Assembly (NCBI GenBank): GCA_958403395.1
Contig: CATXXF010000002.1
Location: 1-64,000 of the forward strand
Source of the DNA: an uncultured Collinsella sp.
Lineage (GTDB): Bacteria; Actinomycetota; Coriobacteriia; Coriobacteriales; Coriobacteriaceae
Reading direction: 5' to 3'
Length of the DNA: 64,000 bases
In this document: positions 17,381-25,801 of the stretch, piece by piece
Layout: the number at the start of each line of letters is the position of its first letter
Position numbering within the stretch: the first letter of the stretch is position 1
Notes under the pieces: generated by a model
What the model was told of the DNA's origin: nothing
Databases searched by the model: none
The model's input: the letters and a program-made list of their open reading frames with translations, nothing else
Program-made: the position numbers and the translations under genes

Positions 17381-18076
17381 ATGAACGATATCCAGGGCTA
17401 TCAGAACGGCCCCATCGAGGCCGGCGCAAGCCGTGCCAAGGAGATGTCGCCGCGTGCGTACAATCTTGCCATGTCTGCCCTCATCTTCTTGGGCTTTTGT
17501 GCCATGGGCGCTGGTGCTTACTTTACGAGCACCATGGCGTTTGCCCGCATGATGATGAGCGGCGCCGCTTTGCCGCTGGTCTTTGGCTCATTTATTTTGA
17601 CCATCGTCGGCATGGTCATGATGTCGGCCGCCGCCAGCAAGCAGTCCGTGGGCCTATCCCTTGTGGGCTACGTAATCTTTGCGAGCACCTTTGGCCTGAC
17701 CGCGTCGTTTGGCCTTGCCAACTACGACCTGCCTACCATCAACACTGCCTTTATCGCCACGGCCGCCATCACCTTTGTCTTTGGCGCCTTGGGCGTGACG
17801 TTCCCCAAGTTTTTCCAGCGCGTATATGGCATCGGTTTTGGCATTCTGCTCGCCACTATTCTGGTTGAGATCGTGCTGATGTTCATGGGCGTCTCGCAGA
17901 CCATCACCGACCTGATCGTGATCGTGGTGTTCGCCGGCTTTATTGGCTACGACACCTATGTTGCCACGACGGTGCCGCCTACGCTGCCCAACGCCGTGCT
18001 CATGGCGTCCAATCTGTTCGTGGACATTATCAACGTGTTCTTGCGCATCCTGAACATCCTTGGCCGTCGCGACTAG
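17381..18076 (+). CDS. Bax inhibitor-1/YccA-family membrane protein
   Basis: Multi-pass membrane protein of the BI-1 (TMBIM, UPF0005) family, 231 residues with about seven hydrophobic segments after a 30-residue cytoplasmic N-terminus. The last segments contain the family's acidic pore region (GFIGYDTYVATT and NLFVDIINVFLRILNI LG-type ending). Bacterial members are calcium-leak channels or FtsH modulators. GAAAGGA precedes ATG at 17381. It is monocistronic, bounded by a terminator at 18123. Confidence 0.9.
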   Translation: MNDIQGYQNGPIEAGASRAKEMSPRAYNLAMSALIFLGFCAMGAGAYFTSTMAFARMMMSGAALPLVFGSFILTIVGMVMMSAAASKQSVGLSLVGYVIFASTFGLTASFGLANYDLPTINTAFIATAAITFVFGALGVTFPKFFQRVYGIGFGILLATILVEIVLMFMGVSQTITDLIVIVVFAGFIGYDTYVATTVPPTLPNAVLMASNLFVDIINVFLRILNILGRRD

Positions 18077-18122
18077 TGGCGAATTGCGGCGGTGCTTGCC
18101 GTGCGTGTAAATCGATGCGAAA

Positions 18123-18148
18123 GGCGGTCCTTCGGGGCCGTCTTTTTT
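18123..18148 (+). terminator. Rho-independent terminator with TTCG loop
   Basis: GGCGGTCC-TTCG-GGGCCGTC stem with two G-U wobbles, followed by T6. Confidence 0.9.
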
Positions 18149-18214
18149 GTACGCGGCGGGGTATCATGGATGGGAAAAGCCGATAGCGGCAGAGACCGAG
18201 AAAGGTGACCACTT

Positions 18215-19366
18215 ATGGCAGACGTCGACAACAGGAACCGTAACCGCAGGTCCAACCGAGCGGGTCAGCCCAATCCCAAGCGCGAGGGCCGTGCCAAGGC
18301 CGCCGAGCGTCACGTGGCAACTGTGTCCGAAGCGTGCGCCAAGGATATCGAGCGTTCGCTTGCCGGTGTTCGCGAGTTTGACGGTATGCCTGCCGGCTTT
18401 GTCTCGGCGATGAAGGCCAAGGTTCAGAGTGCTGTGACCACCGAAGAACAGATTGCCGAGGACGTCGAGGGCGCGGAGGCTGCCGAGGTCGAGGCAGCGC
18501 CCGAGAGCGAGGCAGCGCCCGAGACCGAGGCAGCTCCTGAGCCCGTCGAGGAGCCTGCCGAGGAAATCGCCGAAGCTGAGTCCGCGCCTGCTGAGGAGCC
18601 TGCTGCGTCTCTGCCTGAGGTCACCGTGCTCGATGCCTCCGCCACGCAGGCCATCTTGGACAACGGTCGTGGCTATGCGCAGTTCTGCGACATGGCCGTG
18701 CTCGCCTTTGCCTCGTTCACCAACCCGGGCGGTGGCTATATTCAGGGTTATCTGGGCCAGGAGGCCACACTGTGCGCCGATTCGTATCTGTACAACGTTC
18801 TCGATAAGCAGCGCAAATGGTACGGCGAGAACCGTCGCCGCAACATCAACTGCGAGCTCTATCGTAACCGCGCCCTAGTGGTGCCTGCGGTGCGCTTCGA
18901 CCGCAACCACGTGCATGCATACGCCGACGTGATCGTGGCCGCCGCGCCCAACGTTAAGCGCGCCCGCCAGGAGTATCGCGTGAGCGACGATGCTCTGCTG
19001 GATGCCCTGCGCGACCGCATTCGCTTTGTGCTTGCCATCTGCGACGAGCTGGGTCGCGAGAAGCTCGTGCTGGGTGCTTGGGGCTGCGACAACAACGGCT
19101 TTGACGCAGAGGCCGTGGCCGAGCTCTTCCGCAAGGAGCTCGCGTCGGGCGACTTTAAGGTCAAGCAAGTCTTCTTTGCCGTGCCTTCTACGCGCTGGGA
19201 TGAGGATTTTGCCAAGTTCGAGCACGTGCTGGCAAACTTCCCCGAGCGCAACGAGGAGTCCTATGCTCAGGTTGCCGCTCGCGCTGCGGCAGCTCGCGCC
19301 GCCGAGCAGGCCCAGGCTGCTACCGAGGATGATGAGGACGAGGACGATTGGCGCAAGTACCTGTAA
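18215..19366 (+). CDS. TIGR02452-type (DUF2263) PARG-like macrodomain protein
   Basis: 383 residues. Residues 1-60 are basic; about 80-135 is an acidic Glu/Ala/Pro linker of near-repeats (EAAPESEAAPETEAAPEP); the rest is a microbial poly(ADP-ribose)-glycohydrolase-like macrodomain. The domain begins SATQAILDNGRGYAQF and has the glycine loop NPGGGYIQGYLGQEATLC near residue 170 and GAWGCDNNGFDAEAVAELF near residue 287. In characterised enzymes the loop reads GGG-X6-8-QEE; here it reads QEA, so the second, catalytic glutamate is replaced by alanine. It may bind rather than cleave ADP-ribose. The C-terminus is acidic. Monocistronic. Confidence 0.85.
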   Translation: MADVDNRNRNRRSNRAGQPNPKREGRAKAAERHVATVSEACAKDIERSLAGVREFDGMPAGFVSAMKAKVQSAVTTEEQIAEDVEGAEAAEVEAAPESEAAPETEAAPEPVEEPAEEIAEAESAPAEEPAASLPEVTVLDASATQAILDNGRGYAQFCDMAVLAFASFTNPGGGYIQGYLGQEATLCADSYLYNVLDKQRKWYGENRRRNINCELYRNRALVVPAVRFDRNHVHAYADVIVAAAPNVKRARQEYRVSDDALLDALRDRIRFVLAICDELGREKLVLGAWGCDNNGFDAEAVAELFRKELASGDFKVKQVFFAVPSTRWDEDFAKFEHVLANFPERNEESYAQVAARAAAARAAEQAQAATEDDEDEDDWRKYL

Positions 19367-19391
19367 CCGGTACGTGTTGACAGATAGGTCG

Positions 19392-19425
19392 AGCCGGCGG
19401 GAGAGGCTGCTCCCGCCGGCTTTTT
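19392..19425 (+). terminator. Rho-independent terminator
   Basis: Perfect twelve-pair stem AGCCGGCGGGAG / CTCCCGCCGGCT, 6-nt loop, T5 tract. Confidence 0.95.
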
Positions 19426-19445
19426 ACTAAAAGGAAGGGCTTACG

Positions 19446-20105
19446 ATGAAAAACGTTCTATGCTTTGGCGACAGCAATACCTACGGCTATGATCCGGCGG
19501 GCATGCGCGACGGCACCGCGGTACGCTATGCGCACGATGTGCGCTGGTGCGGCGTGGCCCAGCGCGACCTGGGCGAGGGCTGGCACGTGATTGAGGAAGG
19601 CCTCAACGGCCGCACGACGGTACGCGACGACATGTGCCATCTGGACACTAATCTCAACGGCATCCGCGCGTTGCCGATGCTGCTCGAGGCTCATAAGCCG
19701 CTGGATGCGATCGTGATTATGCTGGGCACCAACGACTGCAAGACGGTCTTTAGCGTGGGGGCTGCCGATATCGCTGACGGTGCCATGGCGCTGATTCGCA
19801 CCGTCCGCGCGTTTCCCTGGACCGAAGCCGCGCCCTGCCCGCGTATTCTGCTGATGGCGCCTATCAAGATTAAACCGCAGATCGCCGATGTGTACATGAC
19901 CGACTTTGACGAGCGCTCCGTCGAGGCCTCGGAGCATTTTGCCGAATACTATGCGTATGCTGCTAAACAGTTTGGCTGCGACTTTTTGAATGCCGCTGAT
20001 TTTGCCGAGCCGGGCGATATCGATTATCTGCACATGATGCCCGAAAGCCACGAGAGCCTGGGCCATGCCGTGGCAGCCAAGCTCCAAGAGATGCTTGGTG
20101 AGTAG
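19446..20105 (+). CDS. SGNH/GDSL-family hydrolase
   Basis: Esterase/lipase-fold protein, 219 residues. The four blocks are present: catalytic serine in CFGDSNTYGYDP (residue ~9), glycine in EEGLNGRTTV, asparagine in IMLGTNDCK near residue 98, and a histidine near the C-terminus in the MPESHESLGHAVA segment. No signal peptide, so cytoplasmic. The closest family members are arylesterase/lysophospholipase-like. AAAGGAAGGG precedes the ATG. Substrate unknown. Confidence 0.88.
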   Translation: MKNVLCFGDSNTYGYDPAGMRDGTAVRYAHDVRWCGVAQRDLGEGWHVIEEGLNGRTTVRDDMCHLDTNLNGIRALPMLLEAHKPLDAIVIMLGTNDCKTVFSVGAADIADGAMALIRTVRAFPWTEAAPCPRILLMAPIKIKPQIADVYMTDFDERSVEASEHFAEYYAYAAKQFGCDFLNAADFAEPGDIDYLHMMPESHESLGHAVAAKLQEMLGE

Positions 20106-20161
20106 CGCGACCCAAAGCAGTACAGAAGTTCCCCTTGCGACGGCTTGTTTCGTTGGTTTGT

Positions 20162-20377
20162 TTTGATCTGTAACAGTTGTAAGGCCGAAAACGGGCTAGA
20201 TGTTACAGATTGAGATTATTTAGGTCGATATCGGTCGTTTGTCTCGATCTGTAACATCTAGGGTCGATTTCGCCGAGTTGCTGTTACAGATTGAGATTTT
20301 CGTTTCAGCGGAATTTGAATGTCTCGATTTGTAACAGGTGGGCCGAAAAATGGACTCTAACTGTTACAGATCGAGAT
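20162..20377. repeat. Three tandem palindromic units (TCTGTAACA...TGTTACAGA)
   Basis: Three hairpin units start near 20163, 20242 and 20322, a period of about 79 nt. Each has a left arm (T)CTCGATCTGTAACA and a right arm TGTTACAGATCGAGAT with small variations, enclosing a ~25-nt loop with a GGCCGAAAA-like centre. Right arms are at 20201-20216, 20282-20297 and 20362-20377. The array lies between convergent genes, so it is not a promoter of either. The thiD stop codon falls inside the last right arm. Confidence 0.85.
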
Positions 20378-21266
20378 GTTTGTGGGAACCACCGCAAGGG
20401 TGCCTGTCCCCTTTGCGGTGGTTTTGGACTGCGAATCTTAATTGCCACATGTGGTTGACAGGGCCGGAGCCTTTGCCCATGTTCAGGCCGGCGGCCAGAG
20501 CGCCTGTCAGGAATGCCTTGCCCGCATTGACGGCGTCGGCAAGATCCATGCCTTGGGCCAGTGCACAGGCGATGGCAGATGAGAGCGTGCAGCCGGTGCC
20601 GTGCGTGTTGTCGGTCTCGATGCGCTTGTGGCGGAACCACGTGGTGAGTGGATCTCCCAGATGGTTGCCCTCGTCATCGAGTGGCGCGGGTTCGGCCAGT
20701 ACATCGTTGGCCTCGTTGACAAGATGCCCACCCTTAACGAGGGATGCGCAACCAAAGCGGCGGGTGAGGAGCATGGCAGCATTTTGCTGCGTGCGCTCGG
20801 AGTCGACCTCGTAGTCGAGCAGGGCCATGGCCTCGGGAATATTGGGCGTGATAACCGTCGCTAGCGGGAACAGGCGGCGGGTGAGTGCCTCGGCGGCATC
20901 TTCGGCAATCAGCCGTGCGCCCGAGGTGGCTACCATGACGGGGTCGACTACCACGTTTGTCGCGTTCCAGGCGCTCAGGCGGTCGGCGATAACATCGATA
21001 ATCTCGGCAGAGGAAACCATGCCAATCTTGACGGCGTTGGGGCGGATATCGTCAAAAACGGCATCGATCTGCGCCGCGACAATATCCGGGGAGATGTTCT
21101 GCACGGCGGTGACGCCCAGGGTGTTCTGTGCGGTGATGGCGGTGATGGCCGTCTCGGCATACAGGCGGTGCGCCGTGATGGTCTTGATGTCGGCCTGAAT
21201 GCCGGCGCCACCGCTGGAGTCGGATCCCGCGATGGACAGGACGGCAGGTACCTTACTGCGATCCAT
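20364..21266 (-). CDS. thiD: ThiD, HMP/HMP-phosphate kinase
   Basis: Ribokinase-fold enzyme that phosphorylates hydroxymethylpyrimidine twice for thiamine synthesis, 300 residues. The N-terminal SIAGSDSSGGAGIQADIKT is the ThiD signature, and the anion hole/catalytic aspartate lies in DNTHGTGCTLSSAIA near residue 219. The conserved fold ends near GLNMGKGSGPVNHMW; the last ~25 residues come from translation of the hairpin and palindromic-repeat region and look like an accidental extension. It lies 182 nt downstream of thiC on the same strand. Confidence 0.95.
   Translation of the reverse strand: MDRSKVPAVLSIAGSDSSGGAGIQADIKTITAHRLYAETAITAITAQNTLGVTAVQNISPDIVAAQIDAVFDDIRPNAVKIGMVSSAEIIDVIADRLSAWNATNVVVDPVMVATSGARLIAEDAAEALTRRLFPLATVITPNIPEAMALLDYEVDSERTQQNAAMLLTRRFGCASLVKGGHLVNEANDVLAEPAPLDDEGNHLGDPLTTWFRHKRIETDNTHGTGCTLSSAIACALAQGMDLADAVNAGKAFLTGALAAGLNMGKGSGPVNHMWQLRFAVQNHRKGDRHPCGGSHKHLDL
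20387..20424 (+). terminator. Hairpin with T tract overlapping the end of thiD
   Basis: AACCACCGCAA...TTGCGGTGGTT stem of about 14 pairs with one bulge and a TGCCTGTCC-type loop, followed by TTTT on the plus strand. It would terminate plus-strand transcription from the SGNH side and forms the last codons of thiD on the minus strand. Confidence 0.65.
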
Positions 21267-21323
21267 GTTCGCTCCCTTGTTCGGTCGGAATCAAATGGGT
21301 CTATAAGCCAGCATTATAAAGAT

Positions 21324-21353
21324 GCCCGGGCCGACTCTATGCCGAACCCGGGC
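21324..21353 (-). terminator. Hairpin between thiC and thiD
   Basis: GCCCGGG (21324-21330) pairs with CCCGGGC (21347-21353). On the minus strand it is followed by ATCTTTATAAT, a weak T tract, so it may reduce read-through from thiC into thiD. Confidence 0.5.
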
Positions 21354-21448
21354 GGGCGATGCAATCTTTACGCAAATGCAAGCAAATGTTCACACGTTAA
21401 CAATTGACAGGCACCAGCTCGCCGCCAGAAGCGGCCGCGGCGACAGGG

Positions 21449-22783
21449 CTAGTCCTCCATGCCGAGGTCGATCGTGGTGCCCTCGAAAATCTTGTTGACG
21501 GTGCGGACGGCACACATCTTGCCACACATGGTGCAAGTGCCCTCGGTGGCGGCGGGGGACTCCTCGTAGCGTTTCTTGCCCGTAACCGGGTCGAGCGCGC
21601 ACTTCCACATGGCGTCCCAGTCGAGCTTGCGGCGTGCCTGGCCCATCTTGTCGTCCATGTCGCGGGCGTGGGGCACCTTTTTGGCGATGTCGGCGGCGTG
21701 TGCGGCGATCTTGGTGGCCATGAGGCCGTCGAGCACATCCTGGGCGTTGGGCAGGCACAGGTGCTCGGCCGGCGTCACGTAGCACAGGAAGTCGGCACCG
21801 GAGCTGGCGGAGATGGCGCCGCCGATGGCAGCGGTGATGTGGTCGTAACCCACGCCGATATCGGTCACCAGCGGCCCCAGCACATAGAACGGGGCGTTGT
21901 GGCACAGACGCTTCTGCAGCTTCATATTGGCGGCGATTTCGTCGAGCGCCATGTGACCCGGGCCCTCGACCATGACCTGGACGCCGGCGGCCCAAGCACG
22001 CTTGCACAGCTTGCCCAGTTCGATCATCTCGGCAGTCTCGGTGGCGTCGTTGGAGTCGTAGAGACAGCCCGGGCGGCAGGAGTCGCCGAGCGAAATCGTT
22101 ACGTCGTACTCGTGGCAAATCTCGAGCACCTCGTCGTAGAACTCGTAGAACGGGTTTTCGTTGCCGGTGACTTCCATCCAGCCAAACAGCAGCGAGCCGC
22201 CGCGGCTGACGATGTTCATCAGGCGTCCGGTCTCCTTAAAGGTCTTGATGACCGACTTGTTGATACCGCAGTGGATGGTCATAAAGTCCACGCCGTCCTC
22301 GGCGTGTGCACGCACGACCTCGAGCAGATCGTCCTTGGTCAGCTTGACCAGCGGCTTTTCCATGTAGCCGATGGCATCGTACATGGGGACGGTGCCCACC
22401 ATGAGCGGCGTCTCATCGATGAGCTGCTGGCGGAACTGGCGTGTCTTGCCCGAGTTGGAGAGGTCCATGATGGCGTCGGCGCCAAAGTCCTCGGCGATCT
22501 TGACCTTCTTCCATTCCTCAGCGGCGTCGGCCTTGTCGCCCGAGATGCCCAAGTTCACGTTGACCTTGGTGGACAGGCCCTCGCCGACGCCAAAGGCGCG
22601 CATGCCCTTTTTGATATGCACGATGTTGGCGGGGATGGCGATGCGGCCGTCGGCCACGCGTTCGCGAATGTACTCGGGGTCGCGATGCTCGCGCTCGGCG
22701 ACTTCCTTCATCTGCGGTGTGATCTGCCCGGCGCGGGCGAAGTCGATTTGCGTGACGAGCTTGGGCTCGGTCTGTGTGCTCAT
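21449..22783 (-). CDS. thiC: ThiC, HMP-phosphate synthase (radical SAM)
   Basis: Converts aminoimidazole ribotide to HMP-phosphate for thiamine. From the ATG at 22783 (AAGGGAG 8 nt before it) the product is 444 residues, the short form found in anaerobes without the plant/proteobacterial N-terminal extension. Signatures include GDSCRPGCLYDSNDATETAE, MVEGPGHMALDEI and DFLCYVTPAEHLCLP. The C-terminal cluster motif reads CTMCGKMC, that is C-X2-C-X3-C as translated, whereas C-X2-C-X4-C is the textbook spacing. A TPP riboswitch precedes it. Confidence 0.96.
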   Translation of the reverse strand: MSTQTEPKLVTQIDFARAGQITPQMKEVAEREHRDPEYIRERVADGRIAIPANIVHIKKGMRAFGVGEGLSTKVNVNLGISGDKADAAEEWKKVKIAEDFGADAIMDLSNSGKTRQFRQQLIDETPLMVGTVPMYDAIGYMEKPLVKLTKDDLLEVVRAHAEDGVDFMTIHCGINKSVIKTFKETGRLMNIVSRGGSLLFGWMEVTGNENPFYEFYDEVLEICHEYDVTISLGDSCRPGCLYDSNDATETAEMIELGKLCKRAWAAGVQVMVEGPGHMALDEIAANMKLQKRLCHNAPFYVLGPLVTDIGVGYDHITAAIGGAISASSGADFLCYVTPAEHLCLPNAQDVLDGLMATKIAAHAADIAKKVPHARDMDDKMGQARRKLDWDAMWKCALDPVTGKKRYEESPAATEGTCTMCGKMCAVRTVNKIFEGTTIDLGMED

Positions 22784-22792
22784 TGGCACGGC

Positions 22793-22880
22793 TCCCTTCG
22801 TTGGCATTACCCATATCAGGTTTGCGGGTCAGGGCGGGCGCGCCCAGTCTCAGCCTGTCGTCTTGTCCTGCAAGCTCCCC
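22793..22880 (-). promoter_or_regulatory. TPP riboswitch upstream of thiC
   Basis: Read on the minus strand the leader has GGGGAGCTTG, then GCTGAGACTGG (the CUGAGA pyrimidine-sensor loop), and then ACCTGATATGGGTAATGCC followed by AACGAAGGGAG. These are the conserved blocks of the THI-box aptamer in the right order. The 3' AGGGAG block is also the ribosome site of thiC, 8 nt from its ATG, so thiamine pyrophosphate binding would hide it: translational control is likely. Confidence 0.95.
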
Positions 22881-22954
22881 GTTTATGTGGTGGGCTCAAG
22901 TATAGCCTGAATGGGTACGATTGGGCCAACGAGCGTGCCTGTGGGGAGGCGAAC

Positions 22955-23470
22955 ATGGAAGACAAGCATCTATATCGAGAGACGCAATGGGATGTATCGG
23001 CCGAGGAAAGCCGTGCGCACCATGGCCTTGTTGCGATTGGTTTTGCGGTGCTTGCCGTGCTGGTGATTGCCTTTTGCATTTGGACGTTTGGCGGTCGCGG
23101 CGGCGCCGCCTGGGAGTTTGAGGCCGACGAGGGCCTGCCGATTATGACCATGAAAGTTTCCGGTGGCAACACGGTTGCCGCACCGGGCGACTATTGGTAT
23201 CCGCGCGACGAGTTTATGCAACTGCAGCTGAGTGGCGGGTCTATTCCTGGTGAGGAAATCGAACGCGTGACGTTTGATGAGGCACTCAAAACACTCATGG
23301 TGAAGCTCAAAGATCAGGGCGATGTGCCCACGACCATGGATATCGCTCTGACGGAGTGGCGTTTGGAACCTCCGTCGGGCGTTACGGTATCCGACGTAGA
23401 GCACGTTAAGATTACCTACCAAGATGGCTCGACGAGCGAGATTACAAAGGCCGATGGCTTGGCGGAGTAA
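22955..23470 (+). CDS. Uncharacterised single-pass membrane protein
   Basis: 171 residues with GGGGAGG 5 nt before the ATG at 22955. Residues 1-23 are polar (MEDKHLYRETQWDVSAEESR), about 24-44 form one membrane helix (LVAIGFAVLAVLVIAFCIW) and the remainder is an extracytoplasmic acidic domain of beta-strand character (TMKVSGGNTVAAPGDYWYP). I do not recognise the family. It is divergent from thiC and its riboswitch, sharing a short intergenic region, and convergent with yaaA. Confidence 0.7.
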   Translation: MEDKHLYRETQWDVSAEESRAHHGLVAIGFAVLAVLVIAFCIWTFGGRGGAAWEFEADEGLPIMTMKVSGGNTVAAPGDYWYPRDEFMQLQLSGGSIPGEEIERVTFDEALKTLMVKLKDQGDVPTTMDIALTEWRLEPPSGVTVSDVEHVKITYQDGSTSEITKADGLAE

Positions 23471-23493
23471 CGGGGTGTTTGGAAACGGCGGGC

Positions 23494-24303
23494 CTATTGT
23501 GCCTGCGCGTTCATGAAAACCAGGGTGTTTTTGTCTGAAAGCTCGGGGATGTGACGATAGCCGATGTTGAATGCGGTAAGTTCGCTTGCATCCTCGAGCT
23601 TGTTTTCTGCCATCCACCGCACCATGGAGCCGCGCGCCTTTTTGCTGGCGGTCGACCGTTGGATGGGCTTCCCGTTGCGGATACCCTCGCCAAAGAGGCA
23701 TGTGACGGCCGTGGCGTCGCCCGCGAGGTGGGGCAGAACGGCTTTGGCATACTCTACGCTGGCGAGGTTGACGATTGTGGTGTTTGAGCCTGCCGGGGCG
23801 ATAGCCCGCGCGAGCTTGTCGCTCCAAAACGCGTAGAGGTCTCGGACATCGTCAACGGCGAGCTTCGCGCCCATCTCCAGCCGATACGGTTCGACGGCAT
23901 GAAAGGGACGAACGCACCCGTAGAGGCCGGAGAGGATCCACAGATGGTCTTGCAGCCATGCGAGCTGCGTGGAATCCATCACCTCGGGTGCCATGCTCTG
24001 GTATTGAATGCCGTGATAGGACATGACGGCAGGGGAGAGGTGACGGGCGAGTGCGGGATTGTCGAGATCGCCGCTTTTCAGGATGGGCCCGAACTCATGC
24101 AGTGTGTTGAGGCAAGGTCCCAGCAGTTTGTCACTCACGTTCCACAGCGCCTGCAGGCCGCCGCTGCCTTCATTCCGCTCGATATCTAGCAGTGCGCGGT
24201 GGAGGCGAGCCGTCTCGCGCACAAAGGGTGGGATGCCCAGGACTTCAAAAGCATCTTGGGCCGCGCGCATCTGCTTGGCGGGCGAAATGATGACCTGCAG
24301 CAT
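23494..24303 (-). CDS. yaaA: YaaA (DUF328/UPF0246), peroxide-stress protein
   Basis: DNA-binding protein that limits free iron and oxidative damage in E. coli. The ATG at 24303 is preceded by GAGGAG; 269 residues. The family start MLQVIISPAKQM is intact, as are YHGIQYQSM, LWILSGLYGCVRPFHAVEPYRLEMG and the K-rich end with FNIGYRHIPELS. In an anaerobe it probably serves oxygen tolerance. Confidence 0.92.
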   Translation of the reverse strand: MLQVIISPAKQMRAAQDAFEVLGIPPFVRETARLHRALLDIERNEGSGGLQALWNVSDKLLGPCLNTLHEFGPILKSGDLDNPALARHLSPAVMSYHGIQYQSMAPEVMDSTQLAWLQDHLWILSGLYGCVRPFHAVEPYRLEMGAKLAVDDVRDLYAFWSDKLARAIAPAGSNTTIVNLASVEYAKAVLPHLAGDATAVTCLFGEGIRNGKPIQRSTASKKARGSMVRWMAENKLEDASELTAFNIGYRHIPELSDKNTLVFMNAQAQ

Positions 24304-24323
24304 GGACTCTCCTCTGCCAAAAA

Positions 24324-24390
24324 AGTTGCGGTGGAATACGGTCTGTTTTGGCCGTTTATGGGCCAGTTTAGTCCGTATTTCACCGCAACT
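24324..24390. repeat. Inverted repeat, AGTTGCGGTG family copy 1
   Basis: Left arm AGTTGCGGTGGAATACGG begins at 24324 and the right arm ending CCGTATTTCACCGCAACT closes at 24390, with a short inner GGCC/GGCC stem and a few mismatches between. A second, perfect copy of the same family is at 45216-45286. It lies between the stop of the M18 peptidase gene and the start of yaaA on the same strand. Confidence 0.8.
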
Positions 24391-24403
24391 GATGAAGGGT
24401 GGA

Positions 24404-25801
24404 TTAGGCGCGCTCGAGGAAGGCTTTGTAGCCGCGGTAGGCCTCGTAGATATCGGCCTTGTTGGCGACCTCCCACAGGGCGTGCATGGACAGGACGGCA
24501 ACGCCGGAGTCGATGACGTTCATGCCATACTTGGCCATGATGTAGGCAATGGTGCCGCCACCGCCCGCGTTGACGCGACCGAGCTCACAGGTCTGGAAGT
24601 CCACACCGGCCTCGTCCATGATGTCGCGGACGAGGGCCACGTACTCGGCATCGGCGTCGTTGGAACCGCCCTTGCCGCGGCTGCCCGTGTACTTGTTAAA
24701 GCACAGGCCACGACCCATAAAGGCGGCGTTCTTCGTCTCGAACTTGCCGGCATAGCCCGGGTCGAAACCGGCGGACACGTCGGAGGAGAGCATGCGGCTG
24801 CGGGCGAGCGCGCGGCGCAGGGCCAGCGGGCTATCCTCGCCGGCGAGCGTCATGATCTCGGCGACGGTGTTCTCGAAGAAGCGACTCGTCATGCCGGTGG
24901 CACCCACGGAACCGATCTCCTCCTTGTCGACGATGAGCGTGATGCTCGTGCGCTCCACGTTGGTGACGTTGATCTGGGCGAGCATGGAGGGGTATGCACA
25001 GACGCGGTCGTCATGGCCATAGCCCAGAATCATGGAGCGGTCGAGGCCCATGTCGCGGGCGGGGCCGGCGGGCACGACCTCGATCTCGGCGGAGAGGAAG
25101 TCCTCCTCCTCGACGTCGTACTGCTCCTTGAGGATATCCAGGAACATCTGCTTGACGGGCTCCTTGGGGGCGTCCTTGTCGTCCTCGTCAAACTTGACGG
25201 GGCGGCCGCCCACGATCACGTCGAGAATCTCGGCATCGACGGCGTCCTTGGCAGGCTTGGACATCTGCTCGCTCGAGAGGTGGATCAGCAGGTCGGAGAT
25301 AGTAAAGACCGGGTCGTCCGCCTTGTCGCCGATATTGATGTCGACGGTGGTACCGTCCTTTTTGCAGATGACGCCCACGAGTGCGAGCGGGGAGGCCACC
25401 CAGTGGTAGCTCTTGACGCCACCGTAGTAGTGCGTGTCGAGGTAGGCCATGTCGCCGGCCTCGAAGGCGGGGTTCTGCTTAAGGTCTAGGCGCGGCGAGT
25501 CCACGTGGGCGCCCAGGATGTTAAAGCCCTGCTCGAGCGGGGCGTTGCCCAGGTTGACGAGCATGAGGTCCTTGCCGTGATTGGCGGCGTACACCTTGTC
25601 GCCTGCCTTGAGCTCGCGGCCTTCGGCGATCACGGTCTCCAGGTCGACGTATCCCGCCTCCTCGGCCATCTTGATGCCGGTCTTGACGCACAGGCGCTCG
25701 GTCTTGTTCTCGCTCAAAAACTGCTTATAGCCGCGGCAAAGCTCCTCGAGCTCCTCGACTTGCTGTGGCGTGTACTTTTTCCATGCGCAGGGACGCTCCA
25801 T
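24404..25801 (-). CDS. M18-family aminopeptidase
   Basis: Cytosolic dodecameric zinc aminopeptidase (aspartyl aminopeptidase/ApeB family), 465 residues from the ATG at 25801, preceded by AAAGGAG. Metal-site motifs are visible: GAHVDSPRLDLK near residue 100, DKEEIGSVGATGM near residue 293 (catalytic and metal acidic residues), LSSDVSAGFDP, and the last histidine in LSMHALWEVANKAD near the C-terminus. It likely releases N-terminal residues from intracellular peptides. It is divergent from polA across 166 nt. Confidence 0.95.
   Translation of the reverse strand: MERPCAWKKYTPQQVEELEELCRGYKQFLSENKTERLCVKTGIKMAEEAGYVDLETVIAEGRELKAGDKVYAANHGKDLMLVNLGNAPLEQGFNILGAHVDSPRLDLKQNPAFEAGDMAYLDTHYYGGVKSYHWVASPLALVGVICKKDGTTVDINIGDKADDPVFTISDLLIHLSSEQMSKPAKDAVDAEILDVIVGGRPVKFDEDDKDAPKEPVKQMFLDILKEQYDVEEEDFLSAEIEVVPAGPARDMGLDRSMILGYGHDDRVCAYPSMLAQINVTNVERTSITLIVDKEEIGSVGATGMTSRFFENTVAEIMTLAGEDSPLALRRALARSRMLSSDVSAGFDPGYAGKFETKNAAFMGRGLCFNKYTGSRGKGGSNDADAEYVALVRDIMDEAGVDFQTCELGRVNAGGGGTIAYIMAKYGMNVIDSGVAVLSMHALWEVANKADIYEAYRGYKAFLERA

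Noticed and set aside
20162..20377. CRISPR array
   Set aside because: The units are imperfect palindromic hairpins with three copies, the loops resemble each other, and no cas genes are near.
21404..23470. A 688-codon open frame running antisense through all of thiC
   Set aside because: High-GC coding DNA often leaves long open frames on the opposite strand. Only the last 171 codons (from 22955) have a ribosome site and a protein-like composition; the rest mirrors thiC codons.
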